NCBI GenBank assembly: GCA_027323595.1
Contig: DAHWBL010000156.1
Location: forward strand, 1 to 8,095
Direction: 5' to 3'
DNA length: 8,095 nt
Origin: Acetobacteraceae bacterium
GTDB taxonomy: Bacteria; Pseudomonadota; Alphaproteobacteria; Acetobacterales; Acetobacteraceae
Shown here piece after piece: positions 1 through 6,162 of the stretch. Position 1 is the first letter of the stretch. Each line of letters opens with the position of its first letter. A program made the position numbers and the translations under genes. Under the pieces are notes generated by a model. The model did not search any database. It was not told the origin of the DNA and worked only from the letters and a program-made list of their open reading frames with translations.

Positions 1-370
1 GGCGGCAGCGCGCGCGCAGGTCCGCCGACAGGCCGGACCGCTCGGGGCCAAGCACATAGGCCGCCGACAGCGGATGGTGAAAGCGCGGCAGCTCCTCCGC
101 CTCGTCCAGTAGCTCGACGCCGACCAGCACGCAGCCGGCCGGAAGTTCCAGCGTCTGCACCGAGTCGAACCGCCAGAGCGGCACATGCGCGGGAGTGTCG
201 GAGGTGTCGGCCAGCCGGGCGGCGCGGGCGTCGAACCCGGCGCCGATGGTGAAGCAGAACGCCGCGCCAAAGCCGTGCGCGGTGCGCAGCAGCGCCCCCA
301 GATTGGCGGATTTGGAGACGCCCTCGACGCCGATGCCGCAATAGCCGCGCGTGCCCGGCGGCCGGCTCAC
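1..370 (-). CDS. SpoU/TrmH-family RNA methyltransferase (C-terminus beyond window)
   Basis: This is the N-terminal 123 residues of a SAM-dependent RNA 2'-O-ribose methyltransferase of the SpoU (SPOUT, knotted-fold) superfamily. Two hallmark motifs are visible. Motif 1 is N23-L-G-A-L-L-R-T-A with F34-G35 following. Motif 2 is V106-L-G-P-E-R-S-G-L-S, which contributes to the SAM-binding knot. The third motif (N-x-S-x-A type) would lie past the left edge. Small family members are about 180 residues, so roughly a third is missing. I chose the GTG at 370-368 because the family's usual R-G-Y-x-x-I-G-V-E opening follows at residues 8-16 and there is no in-frame ATG upstream. The preceding ATG is in another frame and stops after 7 codons. 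No clear Shine-Dalgarno precedes it, so translation may be coupled to the zinc-ribbon gene, which ends 19 bases upstream. The RNA target cannot be told from the sequence. Confidence 0.85.
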   Translation of the reverse strand, partial: MSRPPGTRGYCGIGVEGVSKSANLGALLRTAHGFGAAFCFTIGAGFDARAARLADTSDTPAHVPLWRFDSVQTLELPAGCVLVGVELLDEAEELPRFHHPLSAAYVLGPERSGLSADLRARCR

Positions 371-389
371 CGGCGCCGGGCCGTCGCCA

Positions 390-725
390 TCAGCGCTCGT
401 TGTCGTCGCGGTCCGTGCTGACCTCGATCTCGGTGCCGAGCGGATCGGCGTCGTCCTCGAGATCGGAGGTATCCTCCAGCACGTCCTCCTCGGCGTCGTC
501 GTCGGCCGCCTCGACCTCGACCTCGATCTCGACGTCCTCGGCGACCGCCGGCTTCTTGGCGCGGGTGTCAGGCGCCACATTGCCGCCAGCGCGGCGCAGC
601 TTGGGCTGGTCGGGCGGCTGCTCGGTGCCGCATTTGGGGCAGACCGCGGGGGTCTTGGTGAGGTCGTAGAAACGCGCGTTGCAGGCAACGCAGACACGCT
701 TCAGGCCGAGTTCGGGCTTCGCCAT
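390..725 (-). CDS. TIGR02300/FYDLN-type zinc-ribbon protein with acidic tail
   Basis: This 111-residue protein has no established function. The N-terminus reads M-A-K-P-E-L-G-L-K-R and is followed by a zinc ribbon with C12-x2-C15 and C29-x2-C32. Between the cysteine pairs lies F19-Y20-D21-L22, the motif that gave the FYDLN_acid family its name (TIGR02300). A linker rich in K, R and P (41-60) leads into a strongly acidic, low-complexity tail (63-111, mostly D and E), probably disordered. The ATG at 725 is preceded by AGGATGG about 4 bases upstream, a good ribosome site. It is the promoter-proximal gene of a minus-strand pair with the SpoU methyltransferase and is divergent from aroA. A role in nucleic-acid or protein binding is suggested by the ribbon and tail, but that is inference. 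Confidence 0.88.
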   Translation of the reverse strand: MAKPELGLKRVCVACNARFYDLTKTPAVCPKCGTEQPPDQPKLRRAGGNVAPDTRAKKPAVAEDVEIEVEVEAADDDAEEDVLEDTSDLEDDADPLGTEIEVSTDRDDNER

Positions 726-804
726 CGTCCATCCTGCTGAATGCGCCCCGCTGGTCAGCGTTCGGGGCGGCGCGCGGCCCGCCATGATGGGCCGAAGGCC
801 GCGC

Positions 805-833
805 CGGGTGCCACCAGCGGGCGCGCATGTCAA
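805..833 (-). promoter_or_regulatory. Candidate promoter of the zinc-ribbon/SpoU unit
   Basis: A perfect TTGACA -35 box lies on the minus strand at 833-828. At 16-18 bases spacing the -10 region (around 811-804, CACCCG-like) matches poorly. That is common in GC-rich alphaproteobacteria, where the -35 carries much of the signal. It would give a leader of about 75 bases before the ATG at 725. Only the -35 is convincing. Confidence 0.4.
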
Positions 834-857
834 TCCCGCCGTTGCACCGACCCGCCG

Positions 858-877
858 AACCGCCGGCACGGGCGGTT
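858..877 (+). other. Hairpin in the aroA leader
   Basis: A perfect 7-bp inverted repeat, AACCGCC (858-864) and GGCGGTT (871-877), has a 6-base loop and is followed by TTC only. It lies 35 bases before the aroA ATG. It could be a leader structure or an operator-like palindrome. The T-run is too short to call it a terminator. The rest of 726-911 holds no gene I can support. Confidence 0.3.
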
Positions 878-911
878 TCAATTCGCCGGGAAATTCTCTA
901 CAGCCGGGCGG

Positions 912-2240
912 ATGAATGCAACCGTTTCCCGCCCCCTGACCGCCCATCCCGGCCGCGCGCTGAGCGGCGACATCACCGTGCCGGGCGACAAATCGATCAG
1001 CCACCGGGCGCTGATGTTCGCCGGCCTCGCGGTCGGGCGCACCCGCATCACCGGCCTGCTGGAGGGCGAGGACGTGCTGCGCACCGCCGCGGCGATGCGC
1101 GCGCTGGGCGCCGAAATCAGCCACGACGCGCAGGGCTGGCAGGTCTGGGGCCGGGGCGTCGGCGGGCTCACCGAGCCGGACGACGTGCTCGACATGGGCA
1201 ATTCCGGCACCGCCGCCAGGCTGCTGTGCGGGCTGCTGGCCAGCCACCCGATGTTCGCGGTGATGACCGGCGATGCCTCGCTGCGCCGCCGCCCGATGCG
1301 CCGGGTGACCGACCCGCTGGCGGCCATCGGCGCGCGCTTCGCCGGTCGCGCCGGCGGGCGGCTGCCGCTGGCCATCGAGGGTGCCGCCGACCCGCTGCCG
1401 GTCGCCTATCGGCTGCCGGTGGCCTCGGCGCAGGTGAAGTCCGCGCTGCTGCTGGCCGGGCTCAACGCCGCCGGCCACAGCGTGATCGAGGAACCCGAGC
1501 CGACCCGCGACCACAGCGAGAACATGCTGCGCCATTTCGGCGCGCGGGTGGACATCGAACCCGACGGCGCCGGCCGGGTGATCACCCTGCACGGCCAGCC
1601 CGAGCTGCGCGCCGCCGACATCGAGGTGCCTGGCGACCCGTCCTCGGCGGCCTTCCCGCTGGCCGCCGCCCTGCTGGTGGCGGGCTCGGCGGTGCGGGTG
1701 CGCAATGTCGGGCTCAACCCGCTGCGCGCCGGGCTGTTCGCCACCCTGGCCGAGATGGGCGCGCGCATCGACATCGCGAACCATCGCATCGCCGGCGGCG
1801 AGCCGGTGGCCGACGTCACCGCCAGCCATGGCGGGCTGCGCTCGGTGGATGTGCCGGCCGCGCGGGTGCCGAGCATGATCGACGAATATCCGATCCTGGC
1901 GGTGATCGCCGCCACCGCCACCGGCACCAGCCGGATGCGCGGGCTGAAGGAATTACGGGTGAAGGAGAGCGACCGCCTGGCCGCCACCGCCGCCATGCTG
2001 GACGCCGCGGGCGTGCGCGTGGCCATCGAGGGCGACGATCTGCTGGTGCATGGCACCGGCGGCGCTCCGCCCGGTGGCGGGCTGGTGGCGACCCACATGG
2101 ACCACCGGCTGGCGATGAGCGGGCTGGTGCTGGGGCTGTCCGCCAGGGCGGCGATGCGGGTGGACGACGCGAGCTTCATCGACACCAGCTTCCCCGGCTT
2201 CGTCGCGCTGATGCGCGGGCTTGGCGCCGACATCGGATGA
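912..2240 (+). CDS. aroA: 3-phosphoshikimate 1-carboxyvinyltransferase (EPSP synthase), class II-like
   Basis: A 442-residue cytosolic enzyme of the shikimate pathway: shikimate-3-phosphate + PEP gives EPSP + phosphate. Visible motifs: P-G-D26-K27-S28 with R32 (active-site loop), G96-N-S-G-T100, R-R-P-M (127-129), S172-A-Q-V-K176, R199-D-H-S-E203, G241-D-P-S-S, S321-M-I-D324-E-Y and R349-V-K-E352-S-D-R355. D324 and E352 match the catalytic acids of this family. The sequence resembles Agrobacterium CP4 EPSPS (class II) throughout, with S-A-Q-x-K and R-x-H-x-E. However, residue 99 is Gly, where CP4 has the tolerance-conferring Ala100, and 270-272 reads P-L-R, where CP4 has P-T-R. The ATG at 912 is chosen because the protein aligns from there. 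The open frame extends upstream to 741, but that part encodes an unrelated Arg-rich stretch. The ribosome site (GGGCGG) is weak. The stop overlaps the cmk start. Confidence 0.97.
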   Translation: MNATVSRPLTAHPGRALSGDITVPGDKSISHRALMFAGLAVGRTRITGLLEGEDVLRTAAAMRALGAEISHDAQGWQVWGRGVGGLTEPDDVLDMGNSGTAARLLCGLLASHPMFAVMTGDASLRRRPMRRVTDPLAAIGARFAGRAGGRLPLAIEGAADPLPVAYRLPVASAQVKSALLLAGLNAAGHSVIEEPEPTRDHSENMLRHFGARVDIEPDGAGRVITLHGQPELRAADIEVPGDPSSAAFPLAAALLVAGSAVRVRNVGLNPLRAGLFATLAEMGARIDIANHRIAGGEPVADVTASHGGLRSVDVPAARVPSMIDEYPILAVIAATATGTSRMRGLKELRVKESDRLAATAAMLDAAGVRVAIEGDDLLVHGTGGAPPGGGLVATHMDHRLAMSGLVLGLSARAAMRVDDASFIDTSFPGFVALMRGLGADIG

Positions 2241-2896
2241 CCCGCTCGCCCCCGAACGATGTTTTCACCGCCCGGATCATCGCAATCGACGGCCCGGCCG
2301 CCGCCGGCAAGGGCACGCTGGCGCGCCGGCTGGCCGCCACGCTCGGCCTGCCCTATCTCGACACCGGCCTGCTGTATCGCGCCGTCGGCCGGCGCGTGCT
2401 CGACGCCGGCGGCGACCCGGCGGACCCCGCCACCGCCACCAGCGCCGCCGCCGCACTCACCGAGGCGGATCTGCGGCGTGCCGACCTGCGCGGCCCGCAC
2501 GCCGATGCCGCCGCCGCCAAGGTCGCCGCCATCCCTGGCGTGCGCGCCGCCCTGCTCGGGTTTCAACGCGGCTTCGGCGCCACCGGCGCGGTGCTGGACG
2601 GGCGCGACATCGGCACCGTGGTGTTCCCCGACGCGGCGGTGAAGCTTTTCGTGACCGCCAGCCTGGACGCCCGCGCCCATCGCCGCTGGCTGGAGCTGCA
2701 GGCCAAGGGCAGCGAGGTCGGGCTGGAGGCGGTGACCAAGGACATGCGCGCGCGCGACGCGATGGACCAGGCCCGCGCCGCCGCGCCGCTGCACCAGGCC
2801 GCCGACGCGCATCTGCTGGACACCACCGGGCTCGATCCGGACCAGGCGTTCGCCGCCGCGCTGGCGATCGCGCGGGCCGGTCTGCCGCCTGGCTGA
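2237..2896 (+). CDS. cmk: Cytidylate (CMP/dCMP) kinase
   Basis: A 219-residue cytosolic P-loop kinase that phosphorylates CMP and dCMP with ATP, feeding CDP and dCDP into nucleotide pools. Visible: strand I-I-A-I-D-G (14-19), P-loop G19-P-A-A-A-G-K25-G-T27, the L-D-T-G-L-L-Y segment (41-47), D121-G-R-D-I-G-T-V-V-F-P-D (base-binding region) and the R-x-R-D lid segment (171-174). Length is normal (about 210-230). The ATG lies in an ATGA overlap with the aroA stop, so the two are co-transcribed and translationally coupled. The aroA-cmk-rpsA order is a frequent proteobacterial arrangement. Confidence 0.96.
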   Translation: MTRSPPNDVFTARIIAIDGPAAAGKGTLARRLAATLGLPYLDTGLLYRAVGRRVLDAGGDPADPATATSAAAALTEADLRRADLRGPHADAAAAKVAAIPGVRAALLGFQRGFGATGAVLDGRDIGTVVFPDAAVKLFVTASLDARAHRRWLELQAKGSEVGLEAVTKDMRARDAMDQARAAAPLHQAADAHLLDTTGLDPDQAFAAALAIARAGLPPG

Positions 2897-2921
2897 GCCC
2901 CTCGGTGCGGGTGCCGCCATC

Positions 2922-2950
2922 TTGACTCGCGCCCGCGCCGGGCGCATGTC
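2922..2950 (+). promoter_or_regulatory. Candidate rpsA promoter (TTGACT -35)
   Basis: TTGACT at 2922-2927 is followed after 17 bases by CATGTC (2945-2950), a poor -10. Transcription would begin near 2957, giving a leader of about 140 bases before rpsA. S1 is normally expressed far above cmk, so a dedicated promoter here is expected. The weak -10, and the hairpin plus T-run just downstream, keep confidence low. Confidence 0.33.
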
Positions 2951-2961
2951 GCCGCCACGAG

Positions 2962-2991
2962 GGCCCATCGCGTCGCGGTGACGGCCTTTTT
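2962..2991 (+). terminator. Candidate intrinsic terminator after cmk (or attenuator before rpsA)
   Basis: GGCC (2962-2965) pairs with GGCC (2983-2986). Inside it, CATCG (2966-2970) pairs with CGGTG (2976-2980) with one G-T wobble, a 5-base loop and a 2-base AC bulge. TTTTT follows at 2987-2991. The stem is imperfect but the position, 65 bases past the cmk stop, fits the end of the aroA-cmk message. If the TTGACT promoter is used, the hairpin would sit at the very 5' end of the rpsA leader instead. Confidence 0.4.
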
Positions 2992-3002
2992 CGTGCAACC
3001 CG

Positions 3003-3070
3003 GTCCGCCAGAGCGCGGACAAGTCGTGCCTCGCATCGGCGCGCCGTTCGTCACCCCGGGCCATCGGCCC
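3003..3070 (+). other. Small hairpins in the rpsA 5' leader
   Basis: There are two perfect inverted repeats. GTCCGC (3003-3008) pairs with GCGGAC (3015-3020) around a 6-base loop. GGGCC (3058-3062) pairs with GGCCC (3066-3070) around a 3-base loop, ending 7 bases before the AGGAA ribosome site. S1 is known to regulate its own translation through leader structure in enterobacteria. Whether these hairpins do the same here is inference, since short GC-rich repeats also occur by chance. Confidence 0.25.
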
Positions 3071-3094
3071 GCCCGACAGGAAACACCCGAACAC

Positions 3095-4801
3095 ATGGCT
3101 TCCACTGCCGTTATCGAAGATTTCGCCACCCTTCTCGATGAGACCCTTGGCCGGGATTCCGGCTTTGACGGGTCCGTCGTCACCGGCCGGGTCGTCCGGC
3201 TCACCGACGAATACGCCATCGTCGATGTCGGTCTGAAAAGCGAGGGCCGGGTCGCGCTCAAGGAATTCTCCGCCCCCGGCGCCAAGCCCGAGGTGAAGCC
3301 CGGCGATTTCGTCGAGCTGTTCGTCGAGCGCTACGAGGACCGTGACGGTTCCATCGTGCTGTCGCGCGAGAAGGCGCGGCGCGAGGAGGCATGGACCACG
3401 CTGGAGCGCGCCTTCGAGCAGCAGACCCGCGTGAACGGCACCATCTTCGGCCGCGTCAAGGGCGGCTTCACCGTCGATCTGGGCGGCGCGGTGGCGTTCC
3501 TGCCGGGCAGCCAGGTCGATATCCGCCCGGTGCGCGACGTCACCCCGCTGATGGGCAGCCCGCAGCCCTTCCAGATCCTCAAGATGGACCGCGCGCGCGG
3601 CAACATCGTCGTCTCGCGCCGCGCCGTGCTGGAAGAGACCCGCGCCGAGCAGCGCAGCGAGCTGATCCAGGGCCTCAAGGAAGGCATGATCCTGGACGGC
3701 GTGGTGAAGAACATCACCGACTACGGCGCCTTCGTCGATCTGGGCGGCGTCGATGGCCTGCTGCACGTGACCGACATCGCCTGGCGCCGCATCAACCACC
3801 CGGCCGAGGCGCTGACCATCGGCCAGCAGGTCAAGGTGCAGGTGATCCGCTTCAACCCCGAGACCCAGCGCATCAGCCTTGGCATGAAGCAGCTCGAGTC
3901 TGATCCGTGGGAGGGTGTGGCGGCGAAATATCCGCCCGGCGCGAAATATCACGGCCGCGTCACCAACATCACCGACTACGGCGCCTTCGTCGAGATCGAG
4001 CCCGGCGTCGAGGGTCTGGTGCACGTGTCGGAAATGTCGTGGACCAAAAAGAACGTCCATCCCGGCAAGATCGTCGCCACCAGCCAGGAAGTCGAGGTCA
4101 TGGTGCTCGACGTCGACAGCTCCAAGCGGCGCATCTCGCTCGGCCTCAAGCAGGTCCAGCGCAACCCGTGGGAACAGTTCGTCGACGAGCATCCGGTGGG
4201 CTCCACCGTCGAGGGCGAGCTGCGCAACATCACCGAGTTCGGCCTGTTCATCGGCATCTCCGCCGATATCGACGGCATGGTCCACATGTCCGACATCTCC
4301 TGGGACGAGCCCGGCGAGCTGGCCATCGCGAAGTTCGAGAAGGGCCAGATCGTCAAGGCCAAGGTGCTCGACGTCGATGTCGAGAAGGAGCGCATCAGCC
4401 TGGGCATCAAGCAGCTGCATGATGATCCGGCGGCCGACGTTCTGAGCCGCGTGCACAAGGGCGACATCGTCACCTGCGTGGTCACCGCGGTGCAGGCGAA
4501 CGGCATCGAGGTGAAGGTGGACGAGATCCTCAGCGGCTTCATCCGCCGCGCCGAGCTCGCCCGCGACAAGTCCGACCAGCGTCCGGACCGTTTCGCCGTC
4601 GGCGAGAAGGTGGATGCCAAGGTCGTCGCGGTGGACCGCGCGGCGCGCAAGCTGTCGCTGACCATCAAGGGCAAGGAAGTCGAGGAGGACAAGCAGGCGA
4701 TCGCCGAGTTCGGCACCACCGACAGCGGCGCCTCGCTCGGCGACATCCTCGGAGCCGCCATCCGTCGGCGCAACCAGCAGGCGCAGACGGAAACCGACTG
4801 A
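3095..4801 (+). CDS. rpsA: 30S ribosomal protein S1
   Basis: A 568-residue ribosomal protein with six S1/OB repeats that bind mRNA and help load it on the 30S subunit. Approximate repeats: 1 at 26-92 and 2 at 111-177 (divergent, ribosome-anchoring); 3 at 196-266 (N-I-T-D-Y-G-A-F-V-D, G-L-L-H-V-T-D-I); 4 at 281-353 (N-I-T-D-Y-G-A-F-V-E, G-L-V-H-V-S-E-M-S-W); 5 at 368-440 (N-I-T-E-F-G-L-F, G-M-V-H-M-S-D-I-S-W); 6 at 453-526 (divergent). The tail S-G-A-S-L-G-D-I-L (544-552) is typical of proteobacterial S1. Length is normal for alphaproteobacteria. The ATG at 3095 follows AGGAA (3078-3082) with a rather long 12-base spacer. The first codons are less GC-rich than the rest, as often seen in strongly translated genes. 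It stands 198 bases after cmk, so it probably has its own promoter. sppA starts 28 bases after the stop. Confidence 0.98.
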   Translation: MASTAVIEDFATLLDETLGRDSGFDGSVVTGRVVRLTDEYAIVDVGLKSEGRVALKEFSAPGAKPEVKPGDFVELFVERYEDRDGSIVLSREKARREEAWTTLERAFEQQTRVNGTIFGRVKGGFTVDLGGAVAFLPGSQVDIRPVRDVTPLMGSPQPFQILKMDRARGNIVVSRRAVLEETRAEQRSELIQGLKEGMILDGVVKNITDYGAFVDLGGVDGLLHVTDIAWRRINHPAEALTIGQQVKVQVIRFNPETQRISLGMKQLESDPWEGVAAKYPPGAKYHGRVTNITDYGAFVEIEPGVEGLVHVSEMSWTKKNVHPGKIVATSQEVEVMVLDVDSSKRRISLGLKQVQRNPWEQFVDEHPVGSTVEGELRNITEFGLFIGISADIDGMVHMSDISWDEPGELAIAKFEKGQIVKAKVLDVDVEKERISLGIKQLHDDPAADVLSRVHKGDIVTCVVTAVQANGIEVKVDEILSGFIRRAELARDKSDQRPDRFAVGEKVDAKVVAVDRAARKLSLTIKGKEVEEDKQAIAEFGTTDSGASLGDILGAAIRRRNQQAQTETD

Positions 4802-4829
4802 TCGGCGTGGCCGGGCCGGTCGCTTCGCG

Positions 4830-5747
4830 ATGAGCCTCGAAACCGATCTGCTTCTGGACAGGCGGCGCCTCAAGCGCCGCCTGTCTTTTTGGCGCATCCT
4901 CGCGGTCATCGCCCTGGTGGTCGCGATCGTCGTCGCCACCGGGCGCACCGGGCTGAACCCGCCCACGCGGCTGCATGTCGCGCGGGTCTCGATCACCGGC
5001 ACCATCTCGGACAGCCCCAAACTCACCGAAGCGATCAGCAAACTCGCCGACGACCGGTCGGTTGCCGCCCTGATCGTGCGGATCGACAGCCCCGGCGGCA
5101 GCGTCGCCGGCGGCGAGGGGCTGCATGACGCGATCGTCCGCGTCGCCGCGAAAAAACCGGTGGTGAGCGTGATGGCCGGCCTCGCCGCCTCGGCCGGCTA
5201 CATGATCGCGGTGCCGGCCGCGCGGATTTTCGCCCGCGAAAGCACGCTGACCGGCTCGATCGGCGTGCTGCTCGAAACCGGCGAGGTTTCCGGCCTGCTG
5301 GCCAGGCTTGGCATCGGCGCGGAGAGCATCACCTCCGGCCCGCTGAAGGACCAGCCCGGCTTCACCCATCCGCTGAGCGATGCCGGACGCGCCGCGCTGC
5401 GCGACATCGTGCATGATCTCTACGAACAATTCGTCGCCATCGTCGCCACCGGCCGCCACATGGACCCCGAGCGGGTGCGCGCGCTCGCCGATGGCCGCGC
5501 CTATACCGGCCGGCAGGCGCTCGGTCTTGGCCTGGTCGATGCGATCGGCGACGAAACCACCGCGCGCGCCTGGCTCGCGGCCGAGCACCATGTCTCCGTC
5601 GACCTTCCGGTGCGCGATCTGCATGTGGATGACTGGCGCGACCAGTTGCGCAACCAGCTCAGCGGCGCGATCTCGGACGCGCTGTTTGGCGTGCGCGCCG
5701 GCACCGCCGCTCGGCTTGACGGTGCCTGGGCCGTCTGGCAGCCTTGA
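4830..5747 (+). CDS. sppA: Signal peptide peptidase SppA, 36K-type (S49 family)
   Basis: A 305-residue membrane-bound serine protease that digests signal peptides left in the membrane after secretion. An Arg/Lys-rich N-terminus (11-18) precedes one transmembrane helix at about 20-37, so the catalytic domain probably faces the periplasm. Visible: D86-S-P-G-G-S (87-91, oxyanion region), G117-L-A-A-S121-A-G-Y with nucleophile Ser121, G142-S-I-G-V, and S169-G-P-L-K173 with the general-base Lys. The Ser-Lys spacing of 52 equals that of the Bacillus short-form enzyme. The ATG at 4830 has no convincing Shine-Dalgarno. I keep it because the basic segment plus helix begins there, and S-L-E-T-D-L-L-L-D-R-R-R looks like the usual start of relatives. 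Codons 10-21 also encode a terminator-like hairpin (4857-4890). It lies between rpsA and ihfB on the same strand. Confidence 0.93.
   Translation: MSLETDLLLDRRRLKRRLSFWRILAVIALVVAIVVATGRTGLNPPTRLHVARVSITGTISDSPKLTEAISKLADDRSVAALIVRIDSPGGSVAGGEGLHDAIVRVAAKKPVVSVMAGLAASAGYMIAVPAARIFARESTLTGSIGVLLETGEVSGLLARLGIGAESITSGPLKDQPGFTHPLSDAGRAALRDIVHDLYEQFVAIVATGRHMDPERVRALADGRAYTGRQALGLGLVDAIGDETTARAWLAAEHHVSVDLPVRDLHVDDWRDQLRNQLSGAISDALFGVRAGTAARLDGAWAVWQP
4857..4890 (+). terminator. Intrinsic terminator-like hairpin inside the 5' end of sppA
   Basis: GACAGGCGGCGC (4857-4868) and GCGCCGCCTGTC (4874-4885) form a perfect 12-bp stem with loop CTCAA, followed at once by TTTTT (4886-4890). This is the best terminator structure in the window, starting 56 bases past the rpsA stop. 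It lies in frame inside sppA, where the stem encodes D10-R-R-R-L-K-R-R-L and the T-run encodes S-F-W. The likely role is ending most rpsA transcripts while translation of sppA, by covering the stem, lets some through. The structure is seen; the role is inferred. Confidence 0.72.
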
Positions 5748-5762
5748 GGCGGAGGCTGCACA

Positions 5763-6050
5763 ATGACGAAATCAGAATTGATCGCCGCGCTGTCAGCCGC
5801 CAATCCGCATCTGCTGGGGCGTGACATCGACGCCATCGTGAGCGTCGTGCTCAGCGAAATCACCGCCGCGCTGGCGCGTGGCGACCGGGTCGAGCTGCGC
5901 GGGTTCGGCGCCTTCACCGTGAAGCATCGCACCGCGCGCACCGGCCGCAATCCGCGCACCGGGCAATCCGTGCCGGTGGACGAAAAGGCCGTGCCCTTCT
6001 TCAAGGCCGGCAAGGAACTGCGCCAGCGCGTGGACCGCGGCGCCAGCTAG
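5763..6050 (+). CDS. ihfB: Integration host factor, beta subunit
   Basis: A 95-residue nucleoid protein of the HU/IHF family. It dimerises with IHF alpha, binds the minor groove sequence-specifically and bends DNA sharply. It opens M-T-K-S-E-L-I, has the helical dimer body (about 3-40), G47-F-G-A-F-T, and the DNA-contacting arm G61-R-N-P-R-T-G with the intercalating proline at 64. F79-F-K-A-G-K-E-L-R follows near the end. The sequence fits beta rather than alpha (family knowledge), and the rpsA-ihfB neighbourhood supports it. A strong ribosome site GGAGG (5751-5755) lies 7 bases before the ATG. The gap after sppA is only 15 bases, so the two are probably co-transcribed. The TAG stop at 6048-6050 is the first half of the TAGAGC end of the adjoining repeat element. 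Confidence 0.95.
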   Translation: MTKSELIAALSAANPHLLGRDIDAIVSVVLSEITAALARGDRVELRGFGAFTVKHRTARTGRNPRTGQSVPVDEKAVPFFKAGKELRQRVDRGAS

Positions 6051-6162
6051 AGCGGTTTGCCTCGACCGTCATCAGCATCGACACTGTGAAACCGCTCCAG
6101 CCATATGATGAGCGAGCAACTTTATCGCCCAGACCGATTCCGGTCTGGGCGATGTTGCTCTA
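6048..6162. repeat. Two-hairpin intergenic element with TAGAGC/GCTCTA ends
   Basis: The 115-base element fills the convergent gap between ihfB and the gntR-like gene. It starts TAGAGC (6048-6053) and ends GCTCTA (6157-6162). Hairpin I is GAGCGGTTT (6050-6058) with AAACCGCTC (6089-6097), 9 bp around a 30-base loop. Hairpin II is GAGCAAC (6114-6120) with GTTGCTC (6154-6160), continuing after a TTT bulge into a perfect 13-bp stem (6124-6136 with 6141-6153) and an ATTC tetraloop. Each unit begins GAGC and ends GCTC. Both flanking genes take their TAG stop from the element's ends. No T-run follows either hairpin, so it is not a classic terminator. It resembles REP- or RIME-like dispersed palindromic repeats; copy number cannot be judged from one window. 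Confidence 0.65.

Noticed and set aside
842..870. TTGCAC box as an aroA promoter.
   Set aside because: No acceptable -10 at 16-18 bases, and it overlaps the leader hairpin; too weak to list.
741..911. N-terminal extension of AroA by 57 residues from 741.
   Set aside because: The extension is Arg-rich and unlike any EPSP synthase. The family alignment begins just after the ATG at 912.
726..1829. Upstream continuation of the zinc-ribbon frame (to 1829) as a longer protein.
   Set aside because: The region is antisense to aroA and low-complexity. The ATG at 725 has a good ribosome site and matches the family start.
827..2236. Long plus-strand frame running into cmk from 827.
   Set aside because: It overlaps aroA in another frame and has shadow composition. 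cmk starts at the ATGA overlap at 2237.
1406..5041. A 1211-codon open frame on the minus strand opposite aroA, cmk, rpsA and the start of sppA.
   Set aside because: It is a shadow frame produced by GC-rich codon bias in the plus-strand genes. It has no recognisable domain and covers four well-identified genes.
6050..6160. Classic bidirectional intrinsic terminator between ihfB and gntR.
   Set aside because: Neither hairpin is followed by a T-run on either strand. A repeat-type element fits better.
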